From a bacterium ADurb.Bin157 (GTDB lineage: Bacteria > Muiribacteriota > Ozemobacteria > Ozemobacterales > Ozemobacteraceae): a DNA stretch of 64,000 nucleotides. This document shows, piece by piece, positions 16,167 through 25,112 of the stretch (positions are counted from its first letter, which is position 1; every line of letters begins with the position of its first letter). A program made the position numbers and the translations under genes. Location of the stretch: positions 1 to 64,000 of the forward strand of contig MWDD01000011.1 of the NCBI GenBank assembly GCA_002070375.1, given 5' to 3'. Under the pieces are notes generated by a model, which saw nothing but the letters and a program-made list of their open reading frames with translations, searched no databases and was not told the DNA's origin.

Positions 16167-16195
16167 TTGCCTGAAATATTGCCATGTGGTATACT
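16167..16195 (+). promoter_or_regulatory. Promoter of carbohydrate-binding protein gene
   Basis: TTGCCT (16167-16172) and TATACT (16190-16195) are separated by exactly 17 nt, predicting a start near 16202. This places the frame-opening GTG at 16186 upstream of the transcript and supports the ATG at 16240 as the real start. Confidence 0.6.
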
Positions 16196-16239
16196 TCGAC
16201 TTGAGTGGACAAACAGTTTTTGGAAAGGAAAAGCAGAAG

Positions 16240-16998
16240 ATGCCCAAGCAGACCGGTTCTACAGAGAAAGCTTTAATCGAACAGGTGCAAAAGAAAATAT
16301 CTGCTGCCGCCGCAGAGGATGCAAGCCAGGAAATTCCCGATACCAAGCCTTTTGAAGGCCATTCATATATAAAAAAAACATGGACAGACACGGAAGACGG
16401 TGTCGAGCGGGTCTTGCTGAATGTGGCGCTGGGGCACATGAACCGCCCCCCAAACTGGGAAAAAACAGAAGTTTACGAAATGATGCCCGAGTGGGGTACT
16501 CTACCTCTGCAGAGAGGCTGGGTAATTAGAATTCCCACCCATTTTGAGGGTGAAGAAAAATATCTTTTGCACTATTTTTTTGTTTCGCATTACAAAGACG
16601 GAACCGAGTGCATCAGTCAGAATTACACAGAGCTTATATCGCCTCGCTTTATTCAGTTTGTTGACCATTCCGGTCTATACACCCATGTTAAACTTCATTG
16701 GAGCCTCGATAACTGGGCTTACCCGCAAAATACCGAATTAGAATTTGAAGGAATAGAATGGGGAAGCGAGTATTCCGTGAGTCGCGCTCCCTACAGGCAA
16801 GGCGACCGTTTATATGAACGAGGCCGTGCGGGTATTATAATGAAAGCTCCCACCCCGCGCATATTCAGAGGCATCATTTGGGGGCCTCACAAGGAAAAGG
16901 TTGATTATTGTTTTAATTTAATAACAATAGACCAAACAGGAAAATTGGTCAGCAAATGGGACAACAACGAGGGACTTAATTATAAATTGACTATCTAG
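16240..16998 (+). CDS. Protein with two CBM25/53-like starch-binding modules
   Basis: From the chosen ATG the protein has 252 aa, with no signal peptide and no catalytic domain. Two related modules are visible: about 40-130 (VLLNVALGHMNRPPNW ... YLLHYFFV) and about 145-252 (YTHVKLHWSLDNW ... KWDNNEGLNYKL). The pattern of an early LHW-x-x-DNW strand and a late WDNN-x-x-NY end is that of CBM25/CBM53 starch- or glycogen-binding domains. It may tether something to intracellular glycogen; that is inference. The 18-codon N-terminal extension from GTG 16186 is rejected because a promoter -10 lies inside it. Confidence 0.7.
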   Translation: MPKQTGSTEKALIEQVQKKISAAAAEDASQEIPDTKPFEGHSYIKKTWTDTEDGVERVLLNVALGHMNRPPNWEKTEVYEMMPEWGTLPLQRGWVIRIPTHFEGEEKYLLHYFFVSHYKDGTECISQNYTELISPRFIQFVDHSGLYTHVKLHWSLDNWAYPQNTELEFEGIEWGSEYSVSRAPYRQGDRLYERGRAGIIMKAPTPRIFRGIIWGPHKEKVDYCFNLITIDQTGKLVSKWDNNEGLNYKLTI

Positions 16999-17011
16999 TC
17001 AGGAGACAAAA

Positions 17012-17581
17012 ATGAGACATTCAGACATTCTCACCCGTGACGGAAGCGTGCTTCTAATTTGTGATGTTCAGAAAAAGTGCATCAAGCCTATTTATAAAAA
17101 AGAAGCTATGATAAACAATATAAAGTCATTGGTATCTTTCGCGGGATTGACGGGATTGCCCGTATTGCTCACAGAGCTTTCGCCTCAAAGGTTTGGTACA
17201 ACAATCGATGAGATTAAGGGTTTGGTTCCCAGGCTCGAACCGATTAAGCGAACAAAATACAGTTGTTTCGGAAACGAAGAACTGACCTTGCGTCTTGAAT
17301 CGATGAATACGAATCGCCTCATAGTTTTGGGCATGGAAACTCACATTTCGATATGTCCGACGGTTTTAGATGCAATTACAAGGGGTTACAGTGTGCATGT
17401 GGTGTTAAATGCCACAAGTGCGGCTCGCAAAGTTAACTGGAAAGTGGCGATTGAAAAAATGCGCCGCGCCGGAGCGGTGATAACCACTGCCGATATTGTA
17501 ATGCATGAGCTTATGGGGGGCACAGACCACCCCAAATACGAACAGTGTCTGGAGCTGACCAAAAAGATTTCTGACCTGTAG
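17012..17581 (+). CDS. Isochorismatase-fold hydrolase lacking the canonical Cys
   Basis: A 189-aa protein of the isochorismatase/nicotinamidase superfamily. The triad Asp (D18 in LLICDVQ) and Lys (K82 in KRTKYSCF) are present. In amidohydrolase members the nucleophile is the Cys of GMETHVCV; here the segment reads GMETHISICPT, putting Ser113 at that position with a Cys two residues later (C115). Isochorismatases of the EntB type also lack the Cys, so either altered chemistry or a non-hydrolytic role is possible. It lies 14 nt after the CBM gene and 18 nt before the P-loop gene, suggesting cotranscription. Confidence 0.85.
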   Translation: MRHSDILTRDGSVLLICDVQKKCIKPIYKKEAMINNIKSLVSFAGLTGLPVLLTELSPQRFGTTIDEIKGLVPRLEPIKRTKYSCFGNEELTLRLESMNTNRLIVLGMETHISICPTVLDAITRGYSVHVVLNATSAARKVNWKVAIEKMRRAGAVITTADIVMHELMGGTDHPKYEQCLELTKKISDL

Positions 17582-17598
17582 AATTAAAGAGATAAAAA

Positions 17599-18333
17599 AT
17601 GAACAAAACCCATATTGCTGCCGACAAGCCTTCGATTTTTCTTGTCGGCGGTACGGGGGCAGGCAAAACAGAGCTTGCTCTTAATCTTTCGGTGTATTAT
17701 TCCAATTTATTCGGCTCGTCCAATCTGATCGATCTGGATATCGTAAACCCGTATTTCAGGGTAAGACAGTTTGTTGACGATATATCGCAAAAGAACGTAA
17801 AGGTTATTTGTCCCGAGGCCAGGGTAAGATTCGGTGATGTTCCGGCTTTGCCTTCCGCAGCCTGGGGTGCGCTTGAGGGCCATGAAGAAAGCGTTATATG
17901 CGATGTGGGCGGCGGTGAGCCCGGTTTAAGGCTTTTGGGCAGATTAAAAGAAATAGCCGACAAAAGAAGATCATCGGTATATTTTGTGCTTAATCCGTTT
18001 AGGCCCGACTACGTTGATGTAAAGCATATTGAGGCCGAATTTAGGCACACTTGCGAGCTTTGCAAACTTGATGTGACAGAAATAATTGCGAACCCGAATT
18101 TGTCAGATCACACAACGGCGGCAGATTTTGAGCGGGGTTTAGATATTGTTCGTGATTTATCCGAAATAACAAAGATACCGATCGGATTCTGCGTGGCGCC
18201 CGAAAAGGCGGCGAAAGAGCTGGGAGTGAGCGTCGGCGCCCTTCCCGGCTTCACTGAATATAAGGGGCTGAAAATGTTTGTCATAGAACGCTACTGGAGC
18301 GTTCCTTGGCATTTCGGAACAGTATCGGCGTAA
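17599..18333 (+). CDS. P-loop ATP-binding protein next to kor operon
   Basis: A 244-aa protein with Walker A GGTGAGKTE (near residues 17-25), followed by a SIMIBI-like layout: LIDLDIVNPYFRVRQ (switch-like Asp) and CDVGGGEPGLRLLG (Walker B-like Asp with GG). Similar small ATP-binding proteins often accompany 2-oxoacid:ferredoxin oxidoreductase genes, but their biochemical role is not established to my knowledge. A promoter-like element lies between this gene and korD, so coexpression with the oxidoreductase is likely but not certain. Confidence 0.75.
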   Translation: MNKTHIAADKPSIFLVGGTGAGKTELALNLSVYYSNLFGSSNLIDLDIVNPYFRVRQFVDDISQKNVKVICPEARVRFGDVPALPSAAWGALEGHEESVICDVGGGEPGLRLLGRLKEIADKRRSSVYFVLNPFRPDYVDVKHIEAEFRHTCELCKLDVTEIIANPNLSDHTTAADFERGLDIVRDLSEITKIPIGFCVAPEKAAKELGVSVGALPGFTEYKGLKMFVIERYWSVPWHFGTVSA

Positions 18334-18375
18334 CTAAAACTAATTTTATTGAAAAATGTTTTGGTACGTTGTATC

Positions 18376-18404
18376 TTGATTAGATGTTGGCGGGCAAATA
18401 TTTT
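18376..18404 (+). promoter_or_regulatory. Possible internal promoter of kor operon
   Basis: TTGATT (18376-18381) and TATTTT (18399-18404) have 17-nt spacing in a 108-nt gap before korD. Matches are moderate, so this is a weak call. Confidence 0.35.
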
Positions 18405-18441
18405 AAAATGTGCGCCAAACCATAACTGGAGGGAAGACAAT

Positions 18442-18654
18442 ATGTCTAAATGGGTTATAAATGAAAGTCTTTGCAAGGGCTGCGGCATATGTATCGAACG
18501 TTGTCCTATGAAGATCCTCGCTTTTGCTGAGCACCTGACTCCCAAGGGAGTTCACCCGTCTTCAATGACCGATGAATCAAAGTGCACCAGCTGTGCCATT
18601 TGTGCAAAAAGCTGTCCTGATGTAGCTATACAGATTTACAAAGAAGAAAAATAA
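18442..18654 (+). CDS. korD: Ferredoxin-type subunit of 2-oxoacid:ferredoxin oxidoreductase
   Basis: A 70-aa protein with two 4Fe-4S motifs: CKGCGICIERCP (about 10-21) and CTSCAICAKSCP (about 47-58). It is the delta (ferredoxin-like) subunit that carries electrons from the catalytic subunits. The ATG at 18442 has a strong GGAGGGA ribosome site; the 31-codon upstream extension of the frame looks non-coding. It is 12 nt before the alpha-subunit gene. Confidence 0.92.
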   Translation: MSKWVINESLCKGCGICIERCPMKILAFAEHLTPKGVHPSSMTDESKCTSCAICAKSCPDVAIQIYKEEK

Positions 18655-18666
18655 AAGGAGTTAATA

Positions 18667-19743
18667 ATGGCTAAGGTATTGATGAAAGGCAACGAAGCGT
18701 TAGGCGAAGCCGCTATTCTCGCAGGTTGCAGATACTATTTCGGTTATCCCATTACTCCGCAGTCTGAATTGCCGGCCTACTTGGCAAAACGTTTGCCTCA
18801 GGTAGACGGCGTTTTTGTTCAGGCCGAAAGCGAAGTTTCAGCGATAAATATGGTTTATGGTGCTGCCAGTGCGGGTGCCCGTGTAATGACTTCGAGTTCC
18901 AGCCCCGGAATCAGCCTTAAACAAGAAGGCATTTCTTATATTGCCGGCGCTGAATTGCCATGTTTGATTGTTAACGTAATGCGCGGCGGCCCCGGTTTGG
19001 GCAATATCAACCCGTCACAGTCTGACTATTGGCAGGCTACACGCGGCGGCGGACACGGTGATTACCGCACTTTGGTAATGGCACCGAACAGTGTTCAGGA
19101 AATGGCAGATTTCACTTTGGCCGCTTTTGAATACGCAGACCGCTTTAGAAACCCTGTTTTGATGCTTTCTGACGGCGTATTGGGCCAGATGATGGAACCG
19201 GTTGTTATGCCCGCTCCCAAAGATTACGATATGGACTCTAAAAAGTGGTCACTTGGCTACACCGGAAAAGATAAAACCGCGAGAAACCTTTGCACATCAA
19301 TTTTCATGGGCCAGGAAGAACTCGAAGAACATAACTGGAGCCTTTACCAAAAGTATCAGGTTATTACCGACTTCTTTAAAGCCAACAAAGACTTGGCCGT
19401 TGAAGAATATCTTTGTGACGATGCCGAAGTTGTTTTAGTCGGTTACGGCATCATTTCAAGAATTCTTAAGACCGTTGTTGAAAAATGCAGAAAACGCGGA
19501 ATTAAAGCGGGTTTGGTCAGACCTAAAGTTTTATGGCCTTTCCCGAGCGATGTTTTTGCAAAATTAGCGGATAAAGCCTCTAAGTTTTTGGTAGTCGAAA
19601 TGTCCTACGGACAAATGGTAGAAGACGTTAAATTGGCCGTAGAGGGCAAAAAACCGGTTTACTTCTTTGGCAGAACCGGCGGCGCTGTTCCTTCCGACTT
19701 CGAAATACTTAACGAAGTGGACAAAATCGTCAGACCGGACTGA
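18667..19743 (+). CDS. korA: 2-oxoacid:ferredoxin oxidoreductase, alpha subunit (KorA/VorB type)
   Basis: The 358-aa subunit couples oxidative decarboxylation of a 2-oxoacid with CoA to ferredoxin reduction. Family signatures include GNEALGEAAILAGCRYYFGYPITPQSE, the MRGGPGLGNINPSQSDYWQATRG region and the C-terminal LVVEMSYGQMVEDV. Substrate (2-oxoglutarate or branched-chain oxoacid) cannot be decided; the four-gene set and sizes best match KorDABC/Vor enzymes. A ribosome site AAAGGAG precedes the ATG. Confidence 0.93.
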   Translation: MAKVLMKGNEALGEAAILAGCRYYFGYPITPQSELPAYLAKRLPQVDGVFVQAESEVSAINMVYGAASAGARVMTSSSSPGISLKQEGISYIAGAELPCLIVNVMRGGPGLGNINPSQSDYWQATRGGGHGDYRTLVMAPNSVQEMADFTLAAFEYADRFRNPVLMLSDGVLGQMMEPVVMPAPKDYDMDSKKWSLGYTGKDKTARNLCTSIFMGQEELEEHNWSLYQKYQVITDFFKANKDLAVEEYLCDDAEVVLVGYGIISRILKTVVEKCRKRGIKAGLVRPKVLWPFPSDVFAKLADKASKFLVVEMSYGQMVEDVKLAVEGKKPVYFFGRTGGAVPSDFEILNEVDKIVRPD

Positions 19744-19762
19744 AAGGAGTCAGGAATAAATT

Positions 19763-20515
19763 ATGAAACAGGTATTTGGTAAAACAAACGTTTTAAGTGC
19801 TAACCCGACCCACTACTGCCCCGGTTGTGACCATGGCGTAGTTCATCGTCTTATAGCCGAATCTCTTGAAGAACTCGAAGTTGCCGATCGTTCAATCGGT
19901 GTTGCACCGGTAGGCTGCTCTGTTTTTGCTTACGATTATTTCAATATAGATTTTAACCAGGCTGCTCATGGTCGTGCACCCGCTGTTGCCACAGGCATCA
20001 AGCGCACTCGCCCCGACAGCATTGTATTCACTTATCAGGGCGACGGCGACTTGGCTGCCATTGGTACTGCCGAAATCATTCACGCTGCCAACAGAGGTGA
20101 AAACATAACCGTTGTGTTCATTAATAACGGTATTTATGGAATGACAGGCGGCCAAATGGCCCCCACAACTTTGGTAGGCATGAAAACGCAAACCAGCCCT
20201 TACGGCAGAGATGCGGCAACCATGGGAAGCCCGATAAGAGTCAGCGAAATTATTGCCACTCTCGAAAGCCCTGCTTACGTAACTCGTGTTACCGTGAATA
20301 ACATTGCTAACCAAATTAAAACCAAAAAAGCTATTAAAAATGCTTTCACTCTACAAAAAGAAAAAAAAGGTTTTAGTTTTGTTGAAATAGTTTGCATTTG
20401 TCCGACAAACTGGGGCAAAAAACCGACCGATGCTCATAAATGGCTCACCGAAAACATGCTTCCGGTGTTCCCTCTCGGCACGTTCAAAGACATACATGGC
20501 ATTGAAAAAGCCTGA
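19763..20515 (+). CDS. korB: 2-oxoacid:ferredoxin oxidoreductase, beta (TPP) subunit
   Basis: The 250-aa thiamine-pyrophosphate-binding subunit. The TPP/Mg motif GDGDLAAIGTAEIIHAANR ... INNGIYGMTGGQ is complete, and HYCPGCDHG near the N-terminus provides the CxxC pattern usual for these beta subunits. It lies between the alpha and gamma genes with 19- and 25-nt gaps and a GGAG ribosome site. Acts in the cytoplasm as part of the KorABCD complex. Confidence 0.94.
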   Translation: MKQVFGKTNVLSANPTHYCPGCDHGVVHRLIAESLEELEVADRSIGVAPVGCSVFAYDYFNIDFNQAAHGRAPAVATGIKRTRPDSIVFTYQGDGDLAAIGTAEIIHAANRGENITVVFINNGIYGMTGGQMAPTTLVGMKTQTSPYGRDAATMGSPIRVSEIIATLESPAYVTRVTVNNIANQIKTKKAIKNAFTLQKEKKGFSFVEIVCICPTNWGKKPTDAHKWLTENMLPVFPLGTFKDIHGIEKA

Positions 20516-20540
20516 TACCGAATAACAAGGAGCAAAGAAT

Positions 20541-21137
20541 ATGTCATCTACAGTTGAAAGAATTATTCTGGCAGGCTTTGGCGGTCAGGGAATACTTTTT
20601 CTTGGTAAGGTTATAGCAGAAACGGGCATGAATTCTGACAAACACGTTTCCTGGATACCCTCATACGGCCCTGAAATGCGCGGCGGAACTGCTAACTGCT
20701 CGGTAATTATTTCTGAACACGAAATTGCATCGCCCATGGTAACGGTGCCTGACGTGGTTATAGCCATGAATACGCCCTCTGTAAGCAAATTCAATCAAAA
20801 GATTAAAGCCGGCGGAATGTTAATGTACAATTCGTCTTTAATTGAACGACAAGAATTTCGCGATGATATCAGATTGGTTGAAATTCCCGCAAATGAGATC
20901 GCCGAAGAACTCGGAGACCAAAAAGTTGCAAGTTTGGTTATGGCAGGCGCTTACATAAAATTCAGCAAGCTCATAACCTTAGACGATATTTTGAAAACCC
21001 TGCCTTTAATGCTTAAAGGCAAAAAACAAGAAATGCTTGATCTCAACATAGTAGCCTTAAAGAAAGGATATGACTACGTTGAGGAAAAAAAATACATGTT
21101 CGGCCGCTACGTCCACTCGGTGTTTAAAGGAATCTAA
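20541..21137 (+). CDS. korC: 2-oxoacid:ferredoxin oxidoreductase, gamma subunit
   Basis: The 198-aa subunit shows the family opening [22 protein letters not shown] and the segment [16 protein letters not shown], which bind CoA and contact the other subunits in characterised enzymes. Last gene of the operon; a hairpin terminator candidate follows 40 nt downstream. Confidence 0.93.
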   Translation: MSSTVERIILAGFGGQGILFLGKVIAETGMNSDKHVSWIPSYGPEMRGGTANCSVIISEHEIASPMVTVPDVVIAMNTPSVSKFNQKIKAGGMLMYNSSLIERQEFRDDIRLVEIPANEIAEELGDQKVASLVMAGAYIKFSKLITLDDILKTLPLMLKGKKQEMLDLNIVALKKGYDYVEEKKYMFGRYVHSVFKGI

Positions 21138-21178
21138 ACAGTAACGGCCGAACAAGCGTATTTTTTAACTGAGTGACC

Positions 21179-21215
21179 GGCAGGGGTGTGGTATCCAACC
21201 GTATCCCTGCCTTTT
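21179..21215 (+). terminator. Terminator after kor operon
   Basis: A 7-bp stem GGCAGGG (21179-21185) / CCCTGCC (21205-21211) with a 19-nt loop is followed by TTTT. The long loop and short T-run make it a moderate candidate. It separates korC from rsfS. Confidence 0.5.
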
Positions 21216-21239
21216 ACACTAAAAACAAGGAGACTTCAT

Positions 21240-21587
21240 TTGTCAGCTAATGTTCCCGAGATTTTAAAACTTGTAATTCAGACCCTAAAAGACAAAAAAG
21301 TAGAAGATTTGATCGTGCTTGATGTGAAAAAGCTGGTTTCTTACACCGATTATTTTATCATCGGAACAGGCAACAGCTCGACCCATGTTCAGACCATGTC
21401 AGACGCGGTTGCGGATCTTGTAAAAATACCCGGCGGAAAAACCACAAAGCCCGAAGCGGATCAAGGTTCGAGCTGGATATTGTACGACGGCGATTTTTTT
21501 GTTCTGAACCTTTTCCAAAAGGATTCACGCAAACGCTACGCTTTGGAAGACCTTTGGCATGACGCCAAGCAGGTTAGTGTCGAATAA
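21240..21587 (+). CDS. rsfS: Ribosomal silencing factor RsfS
   Basis: RsfS binds ribosomal protein L14 and blocks subunit joining under starvation. The 115-aa product has the family core VLDVKKLVSYTDYFIIGTGNSSTHVQ and YDGDFFVLNLF ... RYALEDLWHDA. The start is taken as TTG at 21240-21242, because AAGGAGA stands 6-7 nt upstream; the ATG opening the frame 18 codons earlier falls in the terminator region. Followed after 20 nt by rsmE. Confidence 0.92.
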   Translation: MSANVPEILKLVIQTLKDKKVEDLIVLDVKKLVSYTDYFIIGTGNSSTHVQTMSDAVADLVKIPGGKTTKPEADQGSSWILYDGDFFVLNLFQKDSRKRYALEDLWHDAKQVSVE

Positions 21588-21607
21588 TATCGATTTAGGA
21601 GAAAAAA

Positions 21608-22324
21608 GTGGTACCTCATGCACGAATAATTGAACCTGAACTGTCGGGGACGCTCGAAAAGGAGAACAGACACCGCATTGAGCGCGTTTTAAGATTGCGT
21701 GAGGGCGATAAGTTTGTAATAACCGACGGTAACGGCCACGAAGCGACAGCTGTACTCAAAAAAAACGGCGAATACGAAGGTGATAAATGGGAATCTCCCA
21801 ATCGCGAGCCGGTGCTTGAAGTTACTCTTTTCGCGGCAGTTTCAAAAGGCGACCGATTAGAGTGGCTCATCGAAAAAGCTGTTGAAATGGGTGTCAGGCG
21901 CATTGTGCCTCTGATTTGCGAGCGATGCGTAGTTAAATTTGCCGGTAACAACAAGACAGAGAGGTGGCAAAAAATAGCTGCTACAGCCATGCTTCAGTGC
22001 GGCGGCTGTGTTTTGCCAAAAATAGAATCGCCTGTTAAAGTTTCTGAATTAGGGGCTGTCTTTGGCAAGCTTAACGATGATATTTTACCGATTTTGCTGC
22101 ATGAAGAAAACCTTGAAATAAGTTTAAAGACTCTGCCTGAAACGAGTGCGAGACATAAGAGTGTCTGGCTGGCTTCGGGGCCTGAGGGCGGCTTTTCGGA
22201 AAATGAGGTTAATCTATTTATAAAAATGGGTTGGAACACTGTTTGGCTGGGCAAACGTCTGTTTAAAACAGATACGGCACCGACGGTTGCTCTGTCTGTG
22301 ATCCTTTCTCCTCATTGGTTTTAA
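21608..22324 (+). CDS. rsmE: 16S rRNA m3U1498 methyltransferase RsmE
   Basis: RsmE methylates U1498 of 16S rRNA. The 238-aa protein has the N-terminal PUA-like part (RIERVLRLREGDKFVITDGNG), then the SPOUT domain with EKAVEMGVRRIVPL, the SAM-binding knot WLASGPEGGFSENEV and WLGKRLFKTDTAPTVAL. Start is GTG with AGGAG eight bases upstream. Probably cotranscribed with rsfS. Confidence 0.95.
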   Translation: MVPHARIIEPELSGTLEKENRHRIERVLRLREGDKFVITDGNGHEATAVLKKNGEYEGDKWESPNREPVLEVTLFAAVSKGDRLEWLIEKAVEMGVRRIVPLICERCVVKFAGNNKTERWQKIAATAMLQCGGCVLPKIESPVKVSELGAVFGKLNDDILPILLHEENLEISLKTLPETSARHKSVWLASGPEGGFSENEVNLFIKMGWNTVWLGKRLFKTDTAPTVALSVILSPHWF

Positions 22325-22331
22325 TTAAAGT

Positions 22332-22360
22332 TTGAGTTTACGCAATAATTTTGATATCAT
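22332..22360 (+). promoter_or_regulatory. Promoter abutting the HEAT-repeat gene start
   Basis: TTGAGT (22332-22337) and TATCAT (22355-22360; extended TGATATCAT) have exact 17-nt spacing. The predicted transcription start is 22367, one base before the ATG at 22368, which has no ribosome site. This suggests a leaderless transcript. Confidence 0.55.
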
Positions 22361-22367
22361 GCACACT

Positions 22368-23060
22368 ATGACAGAGCAAAAAGCATATAAAGTACTCATA
22401 CCGTACAGTGAATCGGCTACCCCGCGCAAATCTTTTAAAGTAGAATATGAGGTGGAAGCACCCGATAATGCTTGTGCTCTCAGAAAAGCAGAAAACCTTT
22501 TTAATTCATATTCCGAATCAAACAGCGCCTCATGGGTCAGAACCATAAACAGAGGCGGAGTCCGTGTTTGGCGGCTTAGTGAGGGGTTGCCGAAAAACCC
22601 GCAAGAAATTGACGAGCTATGTGAAAGGCTTGTTAAAACCGATGACGAAAAGAGCATCTCAGAAATGCTCAAAACTTTGGCACAGCTCGAAGATGCGTTT
22701 ACCACTTCCTTTATACTTGCACGAACGAAACATGCAAATATGAAGATTGCGGCGGAGGCAATCGAAGCCATCGAAAAAATCGGCGACCCAACGAGTTTGT
22801 TAGCAGTCAAAAATCTCTATAAAGACGGAACACCTATTGAACTGAAAATTCGCATAATCACTGCCATAAGTCGAATTGCGTTGCCCGAAGACGATATTTT
22901 GGACTTTATGTCAGAAGCGCTTGGCGATGAAAGCCCTGAAGTTAGAAGAGCAGCTGAGGAGGCTTTTAACATACTTGAGGGGCGTGCGTTGGCTTCGGGC
23001 TGGGTTGATTGGCTTAAGGCGCGTCAAAAACGAATGTTTAATAATAAAACAAGTGTTTAA
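22368..23060 (+). CDS. HEAT-repeat domain protein
   Basis: A protein of about 230 aa. The N-terminal part (about 1-65) is a small alpha/beta module (YKVLIPYSESATPRKSFKVEYEVEAP). The C-terminal part (about 80-215) has HEAT-type helical repeats: AEAIEAIEKIGDPTSLLAVKNLYKDG, IRIITAISRIALPEDDILDFM and GDESPEVRRAAEEAFNILEG. Such repeats mediate protein contacts. An ATG three codons earlier (22359) is also possible, but it would precede the predicted transcript start. Function not recognised. Confidence 0.7.
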   Translation: MTEQKAYKVLIPYSESATPRKSFKVEYEVEAPDNACALRKAENLFNSYSESNSASWVRTINRGGVRVWRLSEGLPKNPQEIDELCERLVKTDDEKSISEMLKTLAQLEDAFTTSFILARTKHANMKIAAEAIEAIEKIGDPTSLLAVKNLYKDGTPIELKIRIITAISRIALPEDDILDFMSEALGDESPEVRRAAEEAFNILEGRALASGWVDWLKARQKRMFNNKTSV

Positions 23061-23135
23061 AATTTGAATGTTATGTGTTAAGATTTTGAACCAAATAAAT
23101 TTTAGTGAAATAATTAACGGACAGGCAATAAATAT

Positions 23136-25106
23136 ATGAAACAAAAACCTCAAAATTCAATGAAAACGGTGGCGCTCTATGTGTTTTTTCTCATATTGCT
23201 GCTAACTACTTTTTCTAATTTTTCGCCGCGCAATCGCGATGAAAACATGAAGTATTCGACTTTTGTCGAAACTTTGCGGAACAAGATTGACGGGCAGAAG
23301 ATTACAAGCATTAAGATCGGCGAACGCGAAGTTACCGGCAACATGGAAAAAGAAGTTCCGTTCGATTCAAATAAAACTATAAGAACGCCTTTTAAAGTTG
23401 TTATACCCAATGATCCGGGGCTTATGGAAATCATTCGCGATAGCGGCGTGGTAGTAGAAGTTGAACCGCCCGAACAAATGTCGTGGTGGCTTAATTTGTT
23501 AATTAATTGGTTCCCGTTCATATTGCTGATCGGCGCGTGGCTGTATATTCTGCAAAAGATGCAGGGCGGCGGTGCGCGGGCAATGAGCTTTGGTAAAAGC
23601 AGGGCAAAAGTGGTTGACCCGACCGATAAGCGCATTCTTTTCAAAGATGTTGCGGGTGTGAACGAAGCTAAAGAAGACCTTGTCGAAATCGTTGATTTTT
23701 TGCGCGAACCTCGTAAATTCACAGACTTAGGGGCAAAGATTCCTAGGGGCGTGTTGCTCTTTGGGCCTCCGGGCACAGGTAAAACACTGCTTGCGAGGGC
23801 TGTTGCAGGCGAAGCAAACGTTGCATTTTTTAATATAAGCGGTTCTGAATTCGTAGAAATGTTTGTGGGGGTTGGTGCTTCACGCGTCAGAGACCTCTTT
23901 GAACAGGCACGAAAAAACTATCCTTGCATTATATTCATGGACGAAATAGACGCGGTGGGCAGACATCGCGGGGCAGGTCTGGGCGGCGGACACGACGAAA
24001 GAGAACAAACTCTTAACCAACTGCTTGTTGAAATGGACGGTTTTGACAACACAAAAGGGATTATTCTGATTGCCGCAACAAACAGGCCTGACGTATTAGA
24101 CCCGGCATTGCTAAGACCGGGCAGATTTGACCGACGTGTTGTGGTAGATCAGCCCGATATTAAGGGTCGCGAAGAGATATTGCAGATTCACGCAAGAGAA
24201 AAACCAATCGGCGATGACGTTGATTTGGCTGTTATAGCGCGCAGAACTCCGGGTTTTGTGGGTGCCGACATTGCAAACTTAACTAACGAAGCGGCTATTT
24301 TGGCAGCAAGAAGCGGAAGAAAAGTAATAACAATGGGCGACTTCGAAAGCTCTATAGATAAAGTTATAGCCGGTTCTGAAAGGAAAAGCAGGATTATTTC
24401 CGATAAAGAAAAAACCAATACTGCTTATCACGAAATGGGTCATGCTATTGTTGCTGCTAAACTACCCGATACTGACCCGGTTCATAAAATTACTATTATT
24501 CCCAGAGGAATGGCTCTTGGCTTAACCATGCAGCTTCCTCTCGAGGACAGACTTTCGGTTTCTAAATCGCATCTTAAACATCAAATCAGTATTTTGTTGG
24601 CGGGTCGTGTGGCAGAAAGCATAATATTCGGAGAAATAACTTCGGGCGCTTCAAACGATATTGAACGGGCAACAAAAATAGCGCGAAAAATGGTTTGTGA
24701 GCTTGGAATGAGCGATAATATAGGGCCTTTGCATCTTGCCGAAAGCGGACAACAGATATTCTTGGGTCGTGATTTCAGTGCCAGAAACGACATTTCAGAA
24801 GATACCGCAAGAAGAATCGATGCCGAGATTAAGTCGTTCATCGACTGGGGTTATCAGAAGGCTACCGAAATTTTGACCGAACACAAAGATATGCTTGTTA
24901 AGTGTTCAAAAGAATTGTTAGAGCGTGAAACCATATGCGGCGAAGAGTTCGCGGCACTTTTGAGGGGCGAAGACTTGCCTCCGATGCCTCCCAAAATTAA
25001 AGTCGGCAAAAGCGAGCCTAAAAACGAAGAACCCAAAGATGGTTTGGCTGAGGATTTGGCGGCTCTTGAACAAGAGTTCGACAAACCGATAGTAACAGAA
25101 GGTTAA
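23136..25106 (+). CDS. ftsH: ATP-dependent zinc metalloprotease FtsH
   Basis: FtsH is a membrane-anchored hexameric AAA protease that degrades misfolded and regulatory proteins. The 656-aa protein has two membrane segments (about 10-27 and 117-139) flanking a periplasmic domain, Walker A GPPGTGKT (210-217), Walker [12 protein letters not shown], the second region of homology ([19 protein letters not shown]) and the zinc site HEMGH (432-436). The tail is rich in Glu and Pro. All catalytic features are present. Confidence 0.97.
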   Translation: MKQKPQNSMKTVALYVFFLILLLTTFSNFSPRNRDENMKYSTFVETLRNKIDGQKITSIKIGEREVTGNMEKEVPFDSNKTIRTPFKVVIPNDPGLMEIIRDSGVVVEVEPPEQMSWWLNLLINWFPFILLIGAWLYILQKMQGGGARAMSFGKSRAKVVDPTDKRILFKDVAGVNEAKEDLVEIVDFLREPRKFTDLGAKIPRGVLLFGPPGTGKTLLARAVAGEANVAFFNISGSEFVEMFVGVGASRVRDLFEQARKNYPCIIFMDEIDAVGRHRGAGLGGGHDEREQTLNQLLVEMDGFDNTKGIILIAATNRPDVLDPALLRPGRFDRRVVVDQPDIKGREEILQIHAREKPIGDDVDLAVIARRTPGFVGADIANLTNEAAILAARSGRKVITMGDFESSIDKVIAGSERKSRIISDKEKTNTAYHEMGHAIVAAKLPDTDPVHKITIIPRGMALGLTMQLPLEDRLSVSKSHLKHQISILLAGRVAESIIFGEITSGASNDIERATKIARKMVCELGMSDNIGPLHLAESGQQIFLGRDFSARNDISEDTARRIDAEIKSFIDWGYQKATEILTEHKDMLVKCSKELLERETICGEEFAALLRGEDLPPMPPKIKVGKSEPKNEEPKDGLAEDLAALEQEFDKPIVTEG

Positions 25107-25112
25107 GTTATC

